A stretch of 64,000 nucleotides of DNA from Ephydatia muelleri (GCA_013339895.1 JABACO010000004.1:9883014-9947013); one strand, 5' to 3'; shown: positions 34,563 to 45,827, numbered from the stretch's first letter. Numbers and translations are program-made. Notes: generated by a model from the letters alone, not told the origin.

Positions 34563-36714
34563 TTAATTAGCTATGCTTAAAAAGTTGTACAACTCAGTCA
34601 AACATGAATCTCTCAAGCTAAAATCAGAAGCATGACATTTTGTAGAACAAAGAGGGTCATATAAAACTAATGTATAAAGCATGCATGCAATGTCAGTGTC
34701 AATGTTCTCCTCCTCCTCCTCCTCCTCCTCCTCCTCTGGTGGTACAGCGTTGGATGGTATGGTCAGTGGTGCAGGGATGGTCTGGTCTTGTGCCACAGGG
34801 GACTGCTCACTCCTCTCCTCCTCCCCCTCCTCTTCTTCCTGGCATGCCCCTCCCTCTGTAGGGGGGTGGGTGTGGTAGTAAGGCATGGCCACGTTGATGT
34901 TGAACTGGTTGTAAGGGTTGTCCTCTTGAGAAAGAAGGATGACATCAAATTTGGCCTTCAGGTGGAGAAGGAGGGTCTCTCTGCAGCACTCTGTCTCCAG
35001 CACTCCAACATGATGTCATAGTATTTGGAGGGGAGCAGAAATTGGATATAATACTTGAATGGATTCATCACAGAATATTGTCCAAAAGTTGCGGATAAGA
35101 GCAATTTCTAAGACGCGATACTTACTATACTTTTGAGCAATTGTCAGGTTTCTCCAATTGTATCCCGTTCTATTCCCTCTGCAGGGAGGTGGGCGTGGTA
35201 GTAAGGCATGGCCACGTTGATGCTGAATGGATGTAAGGGTTGTGGCATGAAATTTGGCAATTTATAAGATGAGATACTTACATTACTTCTGAGCAATTGT
35301 CAGGTTTCACCAATCATATCCCATTTTTGAGGTGGTTAATTAGATCAGCATTAGAAATGAAAAACCTCCTATAGAACGAGAGAGGGAGGTTCAGATTGGA
35401 TGAAGAAAGGAAAAAGTGACTTTGCCAGAATACCTACATCATGCAGTACTCACCTTTAGTGGCTATCTCCCGGAGGACAACACCATAAGACCAAACATCT
35501 GAAGCTGTTGTAAATTCCTGATCTATGATGGACTCAAAGGCCTTCCATTTCCATGGCAACTCTCCCCTGGTTGTGGTGGAGAGGATAGACCAAATCATTT
35601 ATCATCATTCTTGTATTCTCCAAAGAGCACATTTCAGCATGCAAGATTGCGATGCACAATACTGAGACTGGACAAGTCCTTATTAATAATAGATATCAAT
35701 CATTTTCAGATGTGTATCATTGAAGTGTCTGTTTGCAGATGTCTGTATATGGACACTTCAATGATACTCATCTGCATATGGTTGGTATGCAGACTCTGCA
35801 CAACTCTGCATACTGAATGCTGTAGTGTAGTGGAAAGCATAATAACGGACACAATGCCACAACACAAACATGTAAACAGATACATGTACATGTACAACAA
35901 TTTAGTCCACAAATAAGGCCACTGCTATAACACAAAGGAGATGAGGTTGCACTTCTCCCAGGTCAGCATAGGGATTGGTGGGGTCTGATATGACACTCCC
36001 ACTTCCTTCCATCTCAGGACTGATGGCCTCTTCACCCAGAGGAGACCCCTATTGGAATAGTGTCAGCAATGGCAACAGTAAATGACAACATACAAAATCA
36101 ATTCAGATCTCATACTGAAATAGTCAGGCATGTGGTGTAGATGCATATAACTTTATAAGAATGTAAATCACTAAAGGTATTTATGCTGCAAATTGAAATC
36201 CGCTTCATTAAATTACTTAACATTAAAATTGATTACTAATTTGCTCCTATAATGTCTTATCATTCTTTATACACATTAAATTAAGCGAATACTAAAATGT
36301 TAATTGCATTATATCCTGATCAATCTTAACAAATTAATAGGCATTGTAACGAACTGCACATATGTGGTAGTATGCTGTGTCACAGTCACTTGCTATTTCT
36401 ATTGCATACCAAGTATGGTTCTGGATCACATCCATCCACTTAACTTGGCCTACGGGAGCATCTCTGGGCTGACACCTGATGGGTGGGGGTGTGGCACTGA
36501 TGGGACCAACAGGAACACAGATCACCTTACCATTCTCCTGATGTTCTGTAGATAAGCCAACAGGTCCCCATGCCTTACAAACTCAGTGTTCAGACACAGG
36601 GGTTCCTGGACAGTAACACAGCCCACGAAGCTCACCACGTGGATGATGTTGCCCTCGGCAACCAGCTTCATCATATCAATCTCCTTGAGGAAATCGGTCT
36701 TCTTGTGGTCTGTA

Positions 36715-36950
36715 TGTGGTAGATGAGGGTGGAGGTAGGATTGTGAAGATGAGGGTGGAGGAAGGATAGTGAAGATGAGGGTGGAGGTAGGATGAAGGTG
36801 GAGGTAGGATTGTGAAGATGAAGGTGGAGGTAGGATAGTCAAGATGAGTGTGGAGCTAGGATAGTGAAGATGAGGGTGGAGGTAGGATTGTGAAGATGAG
36901 GGTGGAGCTAGGATTGTGAAGATGAGGGTGGAGCTAGGATTGTGAAGACA
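36715..36950 (+). repeat. minisatellite, about 25-bp unit
   Basis: Repeated GTGAAGATGAGGGTGGAGGT and AGGATT with small variants, about nine units, in an intron position of the kinase pseudogene. Confidence 0.85.
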
Positions 36951-36999
36951 AGGTAACTACAGTGTATACACATGCTGGATATTGATCACTGTACACTTG

Positions 37000-38315
37000 C
37001 CTCCATCTGCTAACCAAATTCATTGATGGTGTGTGCACTCTTAAACGTTTGCACGCACACACACACACACACATTTAAAGGACATTGCAAGTGCAGCACT
37101 TACATTTGTACACAGCATGCACGCCTAGAGGCCCGCACAAGAATAAATGCATACTTTGTTGAATATCAGCTACTCCAAGTGCAAATACATTGTCAATTGG
37201 CACATCTGGATTGGTGGGCAGAGACTGCATCTATATAATGCACACCACCATTACGGCTTGGTATAATTTTGTATGATGAGTTAATATAGCAAGTGAAATT
37301 ATTGGCATTTATGGAGTGCTAGATAATTATGCATCTATCTTTGCATAAAGGGATTGCACGGGATGTATTGGTATCATAATTAACTATAATTTTGTAGTGG
37401 CGCAGGGCAACATTTTGTAAGCATACAGCTTTTCTCAGGTGCTTTGTATAAGACAAGATGAATGTTGTGACTATGTCAGTGAGTGTCTAACCACCACTAA
37501 AGGAGCTAGTTGCCTTAATTCATTACAGAGGTGTTGTAGTGTTTGCTGCTAAGATCACACAGCGATATGCCAACGATGAAAGGTTTTATTGCCTATGAGT
37601 TCCAGAATTGGTCATACCAATTTCAGCTTTGAAAAGGTGTTCTTCATTGCTAAATGTTTCTCAAAGTGTTAGGACCACAAGAAAAGTGTTATTGGTTTGC
37701 ATGTGCAGAATTGTGTGGATACTGTAAGCTCTAATGAATGTACATGTATATTCATATTGATGTCTCTCATGTATTCTTTAAAGACTCACAATACATGTGC
37801 ATGCCACTTCACACACACATACAGCATGCATGAGCTCAGCCTGTTCTCTGAGCCCCAAATCAGAGCACAGATATCGGAAGTTTCGTTAGAAACTTCCATA
37901 TAGGATTTGACCCCGACTATGAATGTCATTAAAAAACGCGACCCGTTTGTAACAACACTCCCGACGATCGGATCGTGTAGCTTGTTTTAGCAATCGATCT
38001 AGAAGTCAAAAATGAGTAGTTTCGTTTTTCTTTCATGTCGCAGAACCGCGCGTGGTTGTAGAGAACAAGAGTGTACTGCCCGTTCTCGTACCCAGTCTCG
38101 GAACAAGGGGCGGGTCGTCTTCTTCTCCTCCTTCTTGGCAACGCATAACTCGGGACAGGAACACTTTTAAGCGATCAAAAGTTCACCACTAGCTTCAGAA
38201 TCGGATGGAGGACTCTCTTTTATATAAATAATCGATGTTATACTCTGATACACAATCGACTATCAGCCTATGTCTTGTATAATTAGACATTGGGTGTGAA
38301 AAAAAAATTAAGAAA
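37000..38315. other. intron-like or intergenic DNA, no exon recognised
   Basis: Lies between hinge and N-lobe exons of the kinase pseudogene. Contains a short CA repeat (37053-37072). The hairpin element follows. Confidence 0.4.
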
Positions 38316-38597
38316 ACAAGTAAATAAAAACATTCTCTACGAGAAAGTTGGTGGGATATAGGATTTGAAGGCAATTGGTGGTGTAAAAAGCAAGGAAACA
38401 AGGTCTTATCAGAAGGGAAAATGTAATAGTCCTATATTTAGCACACAAACAACATACGCCCTAGAAAAGTGCTAAATATAGAACTATTACATTTTCCCTT
38501 CTGATAAGACCTTGTTTCCTTGCTTTTTACACCACCAATAGCCTTCAAATCCTATATCCCACCAACTTTCTCGTAGAGAATGTTTTTATTTACTTGT
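38316..38597. mobile_element. foldback (hairpin) element, 129-bp arms
   Basis: Left arm 38316-38444 and right arm 38469-38597 are reverse complements with about two mismatches in 129 bp by eye, separated by a 24-bp loop. The arms start ACAAGTAAATAAAAACATTC. A related copy with the same outer arm lies at 50693-50925. An RNA from here would fold into a long perfect hairpin. It is probably a MITE-like foldback element; a small-RNA precursor is possible. Confidence 0.85.
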
Positions 38598-39154
38598 ACA
38601 AATAGAACTTATTCATACACACAATGATGGTCTGTTAATCAGACATATACCAGCCTTAGTCTACTGGCCATTACAATCCTTCTAAAACACACAATGTGAA
38701 GGCATTCAGTAAGCCATGTATGCATATATACCAGCAAAGTGCCAGGATCACACAACCCTTACGTTTCAGCATCTTTATGGCCACATTGACACAAATGGCA
38801 TTTTTTAGCGACAACTGGACTTTGGGATTGGAGATGGGTCCCTTGACCACACCTTTGAACACCTGCCCAAAGCACCCCTCCCCCAGCTGCTGCTACACTA
38901 TCATGTTGCAGGCGGAGATTTCCCATCCATCCACTTTGGGTGCGTTGATGATGTCAATGGAATGACTGTAGTCCCTCTTCGCACCACTGATGAACAGAGG
39001 GTTGGTGTTCCTCTCCTGCAAGTGGATATTGAGTTGGCTGATTAATACCAGAAGGTGTGCACTGTGATACATGTATATGTGGTGTACGTGAGTGTATGTA
39101 CATTTGTGTATGCATGCATGGTGACTAAATATGTACACAATGCTTTTCCATAAA

Positions 39155-39650
39155 TTATTTTACCAAATCAACAAGAACTTTAAAGACTTCTGCTCCTGTG
39201 TAGCTATAAGATCTTCCCCAATATCTTCAGTGAAATAAAAAGCAAGTTTTTATAAGATCTAATGTAACATTCTTTGAGACACAAGAAATGATAATTTGGA
39301 CCTAGATCTTATTAGGGTCCTAAATTGTTCCCGTATGATTCCTATCAGGTTTTTTATTATTCTGAAGCAAAACCTTATGGGAAAACACAAAGGAACATTC
39401 AAGAACCTATCTTATTGTCTAGTATAACCATTTATGGAGACAGCCTTTCATTTCACTATTCACTACGAGTTCAATGAGATCTCATGTAGCACTTTTTACT
39501 CTTTACCAAGCAAAGCCAGTTATTGTGGTACAGGGCCATTTTGTTAGAACTGCTTCAGAATTGCGAGCATGTGTTCCTTATTAGCAACTCCAGCAATTTC
39601 AAGAGAAATTCCTCAGCTGTGGTGCAGCTGCCCATGAAAAAGTTGTTGAA
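39155..39650. repeat. dispersed repeat copy B
   Basis: Counterpart of copy A (25985-29700) without the minisatellite. Shared blocks include ATCTTCAGTGAAATAAAA, TATTCTGAAGCAAAACCTTA, GAGATCTCATGTAGCACTTT and AATTCCTCAGCTGTGGTGCA. Confidence 0.6.
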
Positions 39651-40931
39651 AGTAACAATGAGAAGTCTTACAGGAATATTAGTGTTTTTCTGTTTCCTGT
39701 AAAAAGAGTACTCCGTTCTTGCTCTCTGATTGTTTTTCCAGCTCTCTCTTCAGCGGTTGTTTCAGCCTAATCCATTCTCATTTGTTGAAGGTGTAACCAA
39801 TCGAGCACGTACTGGAATAAGCCACCGCCGAAGTTGAAGGTGTAATAAACCTATCACATGTACTGGAATAAGCCACTGCCACAAATGCAGTTGAAGAATG
39901 TCGATAAGAAGTGCGCAATACACACAAAATAAACCTTAAATACATGCAGTTTCAACAATGCATGCTCTAATTCTATTGGGTTCGAATCCCGCTGGATCGT
40001 TCTTTCTGTTCTGCTGTGCTGTTCTTTTTTTACTTCCTTTCCACATTCATGTCAGTCTCTTCCCCACTCCTTTACTGTGAAGATCTGTGGAAGACCGGCT
40101 TCCCATTCAGACGTGTGAACTCGTCTATGCCGATTGAACTGGAGTTACACATTGGTATCTTGAATGGATACAAGAACTTGACATTGATACGATAGAATCG
40201 TGGGGTAAAGGGCATGGGTGTATGTTTTGGGTACATATATCATGTACTTTACATTAAGAAGGGAGTTGCGGTAGTAATTGACTGAAGTAGACAACGGCGA
40301 CGACGGCGCAGGCTATACAAGTACTGCTCGCGCGTTCACAGATCTATATGAAGCAATGCAAATAAGTGGATCACCTTCCTTTTGCAGATTCACATTTCAC
40401 TGATCAAGTCCATCATGTGGTAGGGCAGGCAGTCAGCGTGTACATGAATAGCATGTTAGGAATAAAAGTTTACATGATATGAAACTCCTATTGTACATGA
40501 ATGCAGTCTTCACTCGCTACGTATATATCATAAAAAAGGATTGCGTTGCTATTTACAACAAAACTACCTCACATCTATTTTAACACTTGGTAGAAAATGT
40601 TAATGTCATATCTATTTATAATTTGTGAACCTTGCTTTTAACAATGTATATAAATAGTTGTAAGAATTATTTTTCAGCAAGAATCATAAATCAATTTCAA
40701 GCAGATTCGTGTTATGTCATTGTAATGCACATTCTTACAAGAATGTCAAATAACTTACAACAGTCTGAAACCTTGTTCATTTTAATCTATACGCCCGGTT
40801 AACCCGTCAATTGACAGGTATACCTGTCAATTTTCACCTACACTCTTATGTATTAATTGGACATGACAGTAGATACTTAAAATGGCGTCACGAGGACCTG
40901 CTGGGACCCACCTATCGGCGCCCAACAGAAG
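39651..40931. other. no recognisable gene
   Basis: A partial tandem duplication at 39785-39890 (ACTGGAATAAGCCAC twice). A perfect tRNA-type B box GGTTCGAATCC at 39979-39989 has no tRNA fold around it. An ATGGCGTCACGAGG start-like context at 40882 runs into the gypsy insertion point. Confidence 0.4.
40927..40931. repeat. target-site duplication AGAAG (left)
   Basis: AGAAG abuts the 5' LTR; the same 5 bp follow the 3' LTR at 45324-45328. Confidence 0.9.
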
Positions 40932-41048
40932 TGTAGTATCTTATTGTATATGTATATGCATATCTGTACGCGCATGCGCATTGCCATTGCATTATGCTCT
41001 TTTGTAATAGTCATGGCGTCTTTGTGAGAGCTCTCTTAGAACATAACA
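40932..41048 (+). repeat. 5' LTR, 117 bp
   Basis: TGTAGTATC ... CATAACA. Differs from the 3' LTR (45207-45323) at one position (G versus A in GTATATGCAT). Contains the palindrome GCGCATGCGC (40970-40979), an NRF-1-like site, and CATGGCGTC. The short LTR must hold promoter and polyadenylation signals. Confidence 0.95.
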
Positions 41049-41069
41049 GTGGCGACGAGGGTGTACAGA

Positions 41070-44000
41070 ATGGAACTTTCACGTGGCGTAGAACCGTTTG
41101 ACCCAACGTTAGAGCAGATTGATGACTATAAAGAGCGATTCGACTATTTTTGCATTGCCCATGGCATAACTGAAGGAAAACAAAAGGCGCTATTCCTCAC
41201 AAGGATTGGGCAGACGATGTATCTGAAGCTAAAGACCTGGGTGAGCCCAAAGAAACTTTCCGAACTCTCCCTTGACGAGATAGTGGCTCAACTTAAAAGT
41301 CAAACCAGTGCTGCAATAGTTGAGATAGCAGAGCGATATCGTTTTTTTAAGCGCCTCCAAAGAGACGACGAAGGTGTTGTAGAATATATGTCTCAGCTAC
41401 GCAGCTTGGCGAAGACCTGCAAGTTTGAGGCGTATTTGGATACGGCGTTGAGAGATCAATTTGTCTGTGGTCTAAAGGACCAGCGCATACAACAGGAGCT
41501 GCTGTGCATAAGTGATTTGACGCTAGCAAAAGCCTTGGATAAAAGTCGTTCAATGGAAGTTGTCCATAAGGAGACACAGAGTATACGGGAAATAGGGAAT
41601 CCTACAGCAGAAAGTAAACTTGACGATGCAGCTGCCCATAGAGTGTTCGCCTCCAAGAATAAGGACAGTTGTTACAGATGTGGGGGAACGGGCCACTCAG
41701 CATCTACATGCTTTCATAAGGATAAAACCTGCAATTCCTGTGGAAAACTGGGTCACCTATCCAGAGTATGTAGAAGCAAGTTGTCAGCAGGACGTCACAA
41801 GGGGGATACACGTCATGCAGCTCGTAAGGCACATTTAGTGGAACCAGATGAGGACCTCAGTGATTGCCAAACCAGTGATGAAGAGGCGCCAGTATGTGTA
41901 CATAGAGTAGCTAATAGGGATAGATATCCCAAGCTAACTGCTGATTTGGACATCAATGGTAGTATAGTAAAATTCGAAGTTGATACAGGAGCAGAAGTAT
42001 CCACAATTCCAGCGAGGACGTACAGGCAAAAGCTGAAACAAGTAAATCTGCAACCAACGTCAATAGTGCTCCGTCAATACGATGGAACCATCCTTCCTAC
42101 CTTGGGAGAGTTGAGAGCAAGGGTTTCGATCGAAAACCAGTCAGCAGAAGGCTGCTTCATCGTTGTGGAAAATGCAGACAAACAACTTTCCTTGCTGGGC
42201 AGTGATTTGTTGTGTAAGCTTCGTTTGGACTGGTCTAAAATGCTAAGGAGTAACAAAGCAGATAGTTCCAGGATACATGCTATCCACAGTGTAAACTTGT
42301 TGAACGAGTTCCCGGATGTAATGGATGAAAAGTTGGGGCTATTGAAAGGAACCAAGGCTGAGATTCAACTGAAAGAGGGCACAGTCCCGGTGTTTTGCAA
42401 GTACAGACCAGTGCCATTTGCATTAAGGGAACAGGTGGAAGAGATGATAAGGCAACAAGTCAAGGAGGGAGAGCTGGAGCCAGTGGAAAGGAGTGACTGG
42501 GCAGCCCCTATTGTCATTGCAAGAAAGAAGGATGGCAATATTCGAATATGTGCTGATTTCAAAATGACTATTAATCCACATCTCTGTCCTAAGACTTTTC
42601 CGTTACCTACTGTGGACGAAATGTTCTCCACCTTAGCAGGAGGGGAATCCTTCTCAAAGATAGATCTGGCTCGAGCGTATAAACAGATGGAAGTGCTTGA
42701 AAGTCATAGACCACTTCTTACGATCAACACACATTTGGGGTTATTCCGCTACTGCCGCTTACCTTTTGGAATAGCTACCGCCCCTGCCATGTGGCAGAAG
42801 GCTATGTCACTGGTGTTGCAAGGCTGCAAGAAGGTCGTCTACTACATGGACGATATATTGGTGACCGGAAAAACAAGGCAACAGCATGAACAGAATTTGC
42901 GTGCTGTTTTTCAACGTCTTCAGCAGTATGGGTTACGTGTGAATCTGCCAAAGTGCAGATTTTTCCAAGAATCGCTGGAATTTCTGGGTCACAACGTCTC
43001 ATCAGAAGGAATTAGACCAACCAAGGAGAGAGTAGAAGGAATTCAGAATGCTGCAGTTCCGCGAAACAAGTCGGAATTAAAGTCCTTTTTGGGATTGATG
43101 ACTTATAATGCAAGGTTCTTGCCAGCGTTGTCTAGTGTGCTTCACCCCTTATATCAGTTGCTCAAGAAGGATGAAAAATGGGGATGGACTGCTTGCCATG
43201 AGAAAGCCTTTAAAGAAGCTAAGAGGTTGGTGTGTGAGGTCGTTACTTTAGTGCACTATGATGTTGAAAAGCCGGTAAAGGTTTACTGTGACGCATCATC
43301 ATATGGTGTTGGTGCTTGTTTAGTGCACGTTATAGGAGGTCAAGAAAAACCTATTGCTTATGCTTCTAGAACATTGTCACAGGCAGAAATGAAGTATGCC
43401 CAAATAGAACGGGAGGCACTAGCCATTGTTTTTGCGGTAAAAAAGTTTCATCAGTATGTTTACGGCAGAGAGTTTGTATTGGTTACAGACCATAAACCAT
43501 TGTGCACCATTTTTGGGCATGACAAAGGCATTCCGACACTAGCTGCAGCACGTATGCAGAGATGGGCAATAATATTAGGGGCATATCAGTATAAAATTGA
43601 GTATATTCCAGGGTCAGAAAATGTGTGTGCCGACTGTATGTCACGGTTGCCAGCTCAGGCAACAGTAGCCAAGGGCAATGACATCTTAGCTATGGACGTG
43701 TCTTCACTACCAGTGACTGCTACAGATATTTCTAAGGGCACTAGAACAGACAAGGACTTGTCAACTGTACTTCAATTTGTTCGTCATGGTAAATGGCCTT
43801 CATCTCTGGCAGAAAGTTACAAGCCATATTTCAGGAGACAGAATGAGTTGAGCTGTCAGGATGATTGTTTGCTGTGGGGTCAGCGGGTGATTATACCCAA
43901 ATCTTTGCGCCATAAACTGCTTGAAGAATTACACCAAGGTCACATAGGTATCAGTAGAATGAAAGCACTAGCAAGAAGCTATATATGGTGGCCTGAGTTA

Positions 44001-45179
44001 GACAAAGATATAGAAGACTTGGCGGCTTCTTGCGATCAATGCAAAAGGGTAGCATCGATGCCGGAGTTAGCACCACGTCATCCTTGGCAGTATCCAAGTG
44101 CACCATGGGACCGGGTCCATGTGGATTTTGGGGAATGGAATAAGAGACATTTTTTGGTGATGGTAGATGCTTATAGCAAATGGCCTGAAGTTAGAGTCAT
44201 GTCGTCCACGACTTCTCAGTATACCATTGAAGTGATGCAGGACATCTTTGCGACACATGGTTTTCCTCGAATTCTGGTCTCCGACAATGGTCCACAATTC
44301 ACATCAAAAGAATTTTCTGAATACTTGGCACATAACGGCGTTCTCCACAGACGATCAGCTCCTTATCATCCATCAACGAATGGACTAGCTGAGAACATGG
44401 TGAAGAATGTCAAACAGTGGCTGTCAAAGCAGAATTGGGACGTACGAGTTGGGGTTTCCTTGTCTGAATTTTTGCGTACATACCGCAATGTTCCTCATTC
44501 CACCACTGGGAGATCACCAGCTCAAATTGTATTTGGACGTGCTCTTCGTACCCGACTGTCGTTCGTCTTACCTTGTATGAGTGAGAGGGTTAGAGAGCAG
44601 TTGCAACCACAGGAAGGACTACCTGTCCCACGATTGTTTATTCCAGGTGCACGTGTGTGGATCAGAGATTTCCGACCAAATGCTCCCTACAAGTGGATGC
44701 CAGGTACCATACTGTCAACAGTTGGTCCTTTGCACTACACTGTCAGCACTCAAGGGGGCTCACAGAGGAAAGTACATGTTGATCATTTACTGAGTCGGTC
44801 TGAATCATTGGTACAGGACTTCCCTGATGTACCACAAGAGACTACAGATGTCACAGAGCAGTTTGATCCATGTACAACAAGGAAGCCACTGACACCATTG
44901 CAAGGAAATACTCAGCCAAGAGCAGCACAACAGGAAATGACAGATGTTACAACAACTGGTCCACCGGGGTCTGATTTACAGCCAAGATCTAGCCTAGGAA
45001 GGACTGTTGAGAAGACTAGAGACATTGGCAGGCCAGAAACTGGTACCACTGGCACCAGAGGCATTGGTGGGCCGGAAACTGATACCACTGGCACAACTCA
45101 GGAGAGCCACATGTCACCACCTAGGAGACACTCTACTAGGCCATCAAGGCCTCCGCGGCGCCTCATTGAAGAGCTCTGA
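41070..45179 (+). CDS. Gag-Pol polyprotein of Ty3/gypsy element
   Basis: 1,369 residues from the first ATG (41070), 22 bp after the 5' LTR; a GTG start further upstream is not needed. Order: Gag capsid-like region (1-180); two CCHC knuckles (CYRCGGTGHSASTC and CNSCGKLGHLSRVC, about 200-240); aspartic protease VDTGAEVST (about 303); reverse transcriptase with YMDDIL (about 590); RNase H with YCDASSYGVG (about 738). The integrase has an HHCC zinc module (H-x3-H ... CDQC, about 954-995) and D, D, E catalytic positions in VHVDFG, SDNGPQF and GLAENM (about 1016, 1070, 1107). The C-terminal tail is Thr/Pro/Arg-rich, with no chromodomain and no envelope gene. Gag and Pol share one frame, so no frameshift signal is needed. 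No inactivating lesion is visible. Confidence 0.95.
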   Translation: MELSRGVEPFDPTLEQIDDYKERFDYFCIAHGITEGKQKALFLTRIGQTMYLKLKTWVSPKKLSELSLDEIVAQLKSQTSAAIVEIAERYRFFKRLQRDDEGVVEYMSQLRSLAKTCKFEAYLDTALRDQFVCGLKDQRIQQELLCISDLTLAKALDKSRSMEVVHKETQSIREIGNPTAESKLDDAAAHRVFASKNKDSCYRCGGTGHSASTCFHKDKTCNSCGKLGHLSRVCRSKLSAGRHKGDTRHAARKAHLVEPDEDLSDCQTSDEEAPVCVHRVANRDRYPKLTADLDINGSIVKFEVDTGAEVSTIPARTYRQKLKQVNLQPTSIVLRQYDGTILPTLGELRARVSIENQSAEGCFIVVENADKQLSLLGSDLLCKLRLDWSKMLRSNKADSSRIHAIHSVNLLNEFPDVMDEKLGLLKGTKAEIQLKEGTVPVFCKYRPVPFALREQVEEMIRQQVKEGELEPVERSDWAAPIVIARKKDGNIRICADFKMTINPHLCPKTFPLPTVDEMFSTLAGGESFSKIDLARAYKQMEVLESHRPLLTINTHLGLFRYCRLPFGIATAPAMWQKAMSLVLQGCKKVVYYMDDILVTGKTRQQHEQNLRAVFQRLQQYGLRVNLPKCRFFQESLEFLGHNVSSEGIRPTKERVEGIQNAAVPRNKSELKSFLGLMTYNARFLPALSSVLHPLYQLLKKDEKWGWTACHEKAFKEAKRLVCEVVTLVHYDVEKPVKVYCDASSYGVGACLVHVIGGQEKPIAYASRTLSQAEMKYAQIEREALAIVFAVKKFHQYVYGREFVLVTDHKPLCTIFGHDKGIPTLAAARMQRWAIILGAYQYKIEYIPGSENVCADCMSRLPAQATVAKGNDILAMDVSSLPVTATDISKGTRTDKDLSTVLQFVRHGKWPSSLAESYKPYFRRQNELSCQDDCLLWGQRVIIPKSLRHKLLEELHQGHIGISRMKALARSYIWWPELDKDIEDLAASCDQCKRVASMPELAPRHPWQYPSAPWDRVHVDFGEWNKRHFLVMVDAYSKWPEVRVMSSTTSQYTIEVMQDIFATHGFPRILVSDNGPQFTSKEFSEYLAHNGVLHRRSAPYHPSTNGLAENMVKNVKQWLSKQNWDVRVGVSLSEFLRTYRNVPHSTTGRSPAQIVFGRALRTRLSFVLPCMSERVREQLQPQEGLPVPRLFIPGARVWIRDFRPNAPYKWMPGTILSTVGPLHYTVSTQGGSQRKVHVDHLLSRSESLVQDFPDVPQETTDVTEQFDPCTTRKPLTPLQGNTQPRAAQQEMTDVTTTGPPGSDLQPRSSLGRTVEKTRDIGRPETGTTGTRGIGGPETDTTGTTQESHMSPPRRHSTRPSRPPRRLIEEL

Positions 45180-45206
45180 ATGTCTGAATTTTAGGGGGGA
45201 GGAAAC

Positions 45207-45323
45207 TGTAGTATCTTATTGTATATGTATATACATATCTGTACGCGCATGCGCATTGCCATTGCATTATGCTCTTTTGTAATAGTCATGGCGTCTTTGT
45301 GAGAGCTCTCTTAGAACATAACA
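45207..45323 (+). repeat. 3' LTR, 117 bp
   Basis: One mismatch to the 5' LTR. NRF-1-like palindrome at 45245-45254. Followed by AGAAG at 45324-45328. Confidence 0.95.
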
Positions 45324-45399
45324 AGAAGGCTAGTATATCGTTTGCAACTCCCAAGCCAAATGAAGTGGTTTCTCGTCAAGGCGGGCAGTTAACGAACAT

Positions 45400-45645
45400 T
45401 AAGGGAACATTCATGTTGCAGCCTGTGGTTTCAACTGCATCAAATTCTTCAAACCTATTGGGACCTATGTTAGATTATATGAGGATGTAGAAAGTGCAAC
45501 TGGAGTAGTGGTTGATGAAGGAGGTTACAGTTTTGTGAAAGAGTGGACTGGTAAATGTTTCTGTCCTTGATCCTCGAGGAAGCAATATCCACACAGTTGG
45601 CAATATCGAGAGGTGTTCTGCTATAGATCCTTAAAGGAGTAGTCT
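45400..45645 (+). pseudogene. TRIM-NHL fragment (NHL repeats only)
   Basis: GNIHVAACGFNCIKFFKP, GTYVRLYEDVE and DEGGYSFVKEWTGKC match NHL repeats 4-5 of copy 2 but are more diverged. A stop follows. It is a third, truncated member of the TRIM-NHL cluster, now just downstream of the gypsy element. Confidence 0.7.
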
Positions 45646-45827
45646 GCATGTGTACATAGGTTACGGCCTAGGACAAAATTATCAGTAGCTCTATCTGACA
45701 CTCGTGTATTAATGAATATATAGCAAATCATGAATTGATTGTTATAGTGTTTTAATATACTGTACCGTTCTGTTGCAAGTGTAATATTATGTGCACAATA
45801 CCTTTAGTAATGCCCATCATTCCTCAG

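Larger units (their letters stand above)
34563..39029 (-). pseudogene. receptor tyrosine kinase pseudogene (kinase half)
   Basis: Exons homologous to the gene at 53.4-57.0 kb appear in order on the minus strand. The N-lobe (39029-38757) has LGEGCFGQVFKGVV and VAIKMLKR but an in-frame stop just before the Gly-rich loop. The helix-C and hinge region (about 36713-36536) includes FLKEIDMMK and VGCVTVQEPLC. A kinase insert lies at about 36051-35930. The catalytic loop (about 35668-35610) reads HRNLAC-stop-NVLFGEY, so the catalytic Asp is Asn and a stop follows. The C-lobe (35590-35457) has PWKWKAFES and [10 protein letters not shown]. The tail (35025-34563) has CWRQSAAERPSFS, a frameshift, then KAKFDV and an acidic tail. 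The tail region is partly duplicated (34860-34920 and 35183-35245). No ectodomain or membrane exon is seen upstream. Confidence 0.75.
40932..45323 (+). mobile_element. young, apparently intact Ty3/gypsy LTR retrotransposon
   Basis: 4,392 bp with two 117-bp LTRs that differ at one base, a 5-bp target duplication (AGAAG), a purine-rich tract (TTTTAGGGGGGAGGAAAC) just before the 3' LTR, and one uninterrupted gag-pol frame. The sequence right after the 5' LTR (GTGGCGACGAGGG) is the candidate primer-binding site; its tRNA is not assigned. It inserted upstream of TRIM-NHL copy 2, just before an NHL fragment. Confidence 0.95.

Noticed and set aside
40882-40931. ATGGCGTCACGAGG as a first exon interrupted by the gypsy element
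   Set aside because: Joining the two flanks gives a short frame that stops soon after, and no donor site was found. Not enough to call a gene.
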